DNA of 32,267 nt from Oppiella nova. Its lineage: Eukaryota; Arthropoda; Arachnida; Sarcoptiformes; Oppiidae. The position numbers and the translations under genes are program-made. Every line of letters begins with the position of its first letter. Within the stretch, counting starts at the first letter, position 1. The stretch covers positions 1-32,267 of the forward strand of contig CAJPVJ010000207.1 in the NCBI GenBank assembly GCA_905397405.1, given 5' to 3'. The notes under the pieces are model-generated. The model was not told where the DNA came from. It worked only from the letters and a program-made list of their open reading frames with translations, and made no database searches. Below are positions 31,401 to 32,267 of this stretch, in pieces.

Positions 31401-31759
31401 TTTATATCGCAACCCAACTGTCCGTAAGTATTCTCTCCCCACCCGAAGACCAGTCCCTCTCTGGTCAGTGCCATACAGAAGGAGTATCCGTACAACACAT
31501 CCATCACTCGTTTGCCGGTAAGCGTGTGGTTAAGCATAGGTTGGGATACCTTCCCATTCACGCCAACCCCTAAACGCCCCCAAAGATTATCCCCAAACGC
31601 ATACACTTTGTCTTCATTTGTGGCAAATATCACTTCAGCGCCATTGAAGCCAAAAAAACACAACAATCGGATGGAGTTCTTGAGTGTCTGTTTAGCCATC
31701 AGTGGTTTCACTGATGGAAACTCTTTGATGACCGGAAGCTCATCCATGGTTTGCATCAT
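28432..31759 (-). CDS. Gene I: RCC1-RCC1-BTB fusion protein (double propeller)
   Basis: Exon 1 (29068-31759) holds two complete, consecutive RCC1 propellers in one frame; exon 2 (28432-29000) holds one BTB plus BACK-like part. The intron is 29001-29067 (67 bp), donor G|GTATGA, acceptor TTTCAG|ACGAC, phase 1. Total is 1,086 residues, nearly double the array norm. Propeller 1 covers about residues 10-400 and propeller 2 about 450-850, each opening with the family N-terminus (DELPVIKEF and IDQLPVIKEF). At the second copy the ancestral ATG of MDQL reads ATA, consistent with a fused former gene. BTB core is DLVFRFTDKSIYCHKFILNK near residue 924. The start at 31759 (MMQTMDEL) is followed closely by a second family-type start. 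Candidate adaptor with two client-binding propellers. Confidence 0.88.
29001..29067 (-). other. Gene I intron between RCC1 and BTB exons
   Basis: GT...AG intron of 67 bp in phase 1. It joins AAC-G to AC-GAC so that the frame continues ...YN-DDMTDEDL. Same position and phase as the gene H intron. Confidence 0.87.
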
Positions 31760-32012
31760 CTGGTGATCGGTTTACTCAACACTAACTCAACGCTAAATAA
31801 ATGATAACAACTGTAATCACAAACGCATGGATTGTCTGCAAATGAGTGACACTTTTGTCACAAAACAATGCATTCAATCGACAAATGCTTTGCAAACCAA
31901 ACAAATGCCGCGAAATTTGAACACAAAATGAATGAAAAGATAAGCAAATCAAATGCAAAATATTACACAAAATCTGAAATTTAATTTTATTACAAATTTA
32001 ATTAATCACTCA
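31760..32012 (-). promoter_or_regulatory. Gene I promoter/leader and DXO-like gene 3' end
   Basis: 253 bp. On the - strand it carries CACTCATTTGCAGACAATC (motif GCAGACAATC at 31830-31839), the same leader motif as genes A, B and D/H. CACCAG directly precedes the ATG pair and could be a splice acceptor. TTTATT at 31986-31991 reads as AATAAA for the upstream DXO-like gene, about 20 bp past its stop. Confidence 0.5.
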
Positions 32013-32267
32013 TTAGATGCGAACGGTTTGAGTGTCGAACTGATGGTCCCATTGATCCCATTCCTCTGCAGATGTGAACCAATTGGGAAGCAGTGTATTG
32101 ACCGTCAGTTCACTACTTCTGACGCATTTGTCTCTCTTTCTGAACTGAACTCTAAAAACATCCAAATCTTTGCAGTCTTTCATCACGTCTTTCATGTAAT
32201 CCAGGAATCGGTTCACAAAAGCAAACGACTCGTCAGTCTTCCAGCGAAACGAAACCATTTCCGGGAT
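32013..32267 (-). CDS. 3' end of a probable DXO/Rai1-family decapping nuclease (partial)
   Basis: The frame is open to the window edge, so only the last 84 residues are present. They read IPEMVSFRW, then a helix-like FAFVNRFLDYMKDVMKD, then LDVFRVQFRKRD, and finally LLPNWFTSAEEWDQW before the stop. The order of a short IPxxV segment, F..V..FL..+K.V helix, a V/F-rich strand and LPxW(F/Y) matches the C-terminal end of DXO/Rai1 decapping exonucleases as I know them, which remove aberrant or NAD caps from RNA. The catalytic residues lie upstream, outside the window. The ATG at 32258 is internal, not the start. Identification rests on a short segment. Confidence 0.6.
   Translation of the reverse strand: MPEMVSFRWKTDESFAFVNRFLDYMKDVMKDCKDLDVFRVQFRKRDKCVRSSELTVNTLLPNWFTSAEEWDQWDHQFDTQTVRI

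Overview
The window is eukaryotic nuclear DNA, and I infer an arthropod, most likely an acariform (possibly oribatid) mite. The reasons are AT-rich gene-poor spacers, mostly intronless genes, very short introns (62 and 67 bp), AATAAA poly(A) signals, short TTAGG runs, and a lineage-type expansion of RCC1/BTB genes. The species cannot be fixed from the sequence.

Layout: 1-4294 is AT-rich non-coding DNA with microsatellites and a perfect long inverted repeat. From about 4.3 to 31.8 kb lies an array of nine RCBTB-like loci (RCC1 beta-propeller followed by BTB/BACK), named A to I here. A (4295), B (6941), C (9409), D (11747, broken) and E (16820) are on the + strand. F (starts 21460), G (23956), H (26098) and I (31759) are on the - strand, so the two halves converge near 19 kb. 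An F-box gene (14041-14970) lies between D and E. A cyclin-Q (CCNQ/FAM58A) gene (27320-28081, -) lies between H and I. The last 255 bases hold the 3' end of a probable DXO/Rai1 decapping nuclease gene on the - strand.

The array is actively rearranging. A has two BTB domains and has lost the family start codon. I is an RCC1-RCC1-BTB fusion of 1,086 residues. C is frame-broken by an exact 127-bp tandem duplication. D carries several lesions and an N beside an uncollapsed 64-bp duplication. D and H are inverted duplicate copies. D, H and the two halves of I show patchwork identity that suggests gene conversion. Only D, H and I show the phase-1 intron (its donor is lost in D) between the RCC1 and BTB parts. 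G and the unrelated cyclin-Q gene share a near-identical TATA plus CRE/UPRE-like promoter block.

Spacers contain MITE-like elements at 15568-15771, 15967-16162 and 26568-27079, the first two with 10-bp target-site duplications, and an over-represented TACNGTA heptamer.

Functionally, by family, the RCC1-BTB proteins are candidate CUL3 substrate adaptors and the F-box protein a candidate CUL1 (SCF) adaptor, so the locus is largely a ubiquitin-ligase receptor cluster. Cyclin-Q (CDK10 partner) and DXO/Rai1 look like bystander housekeeping genes.
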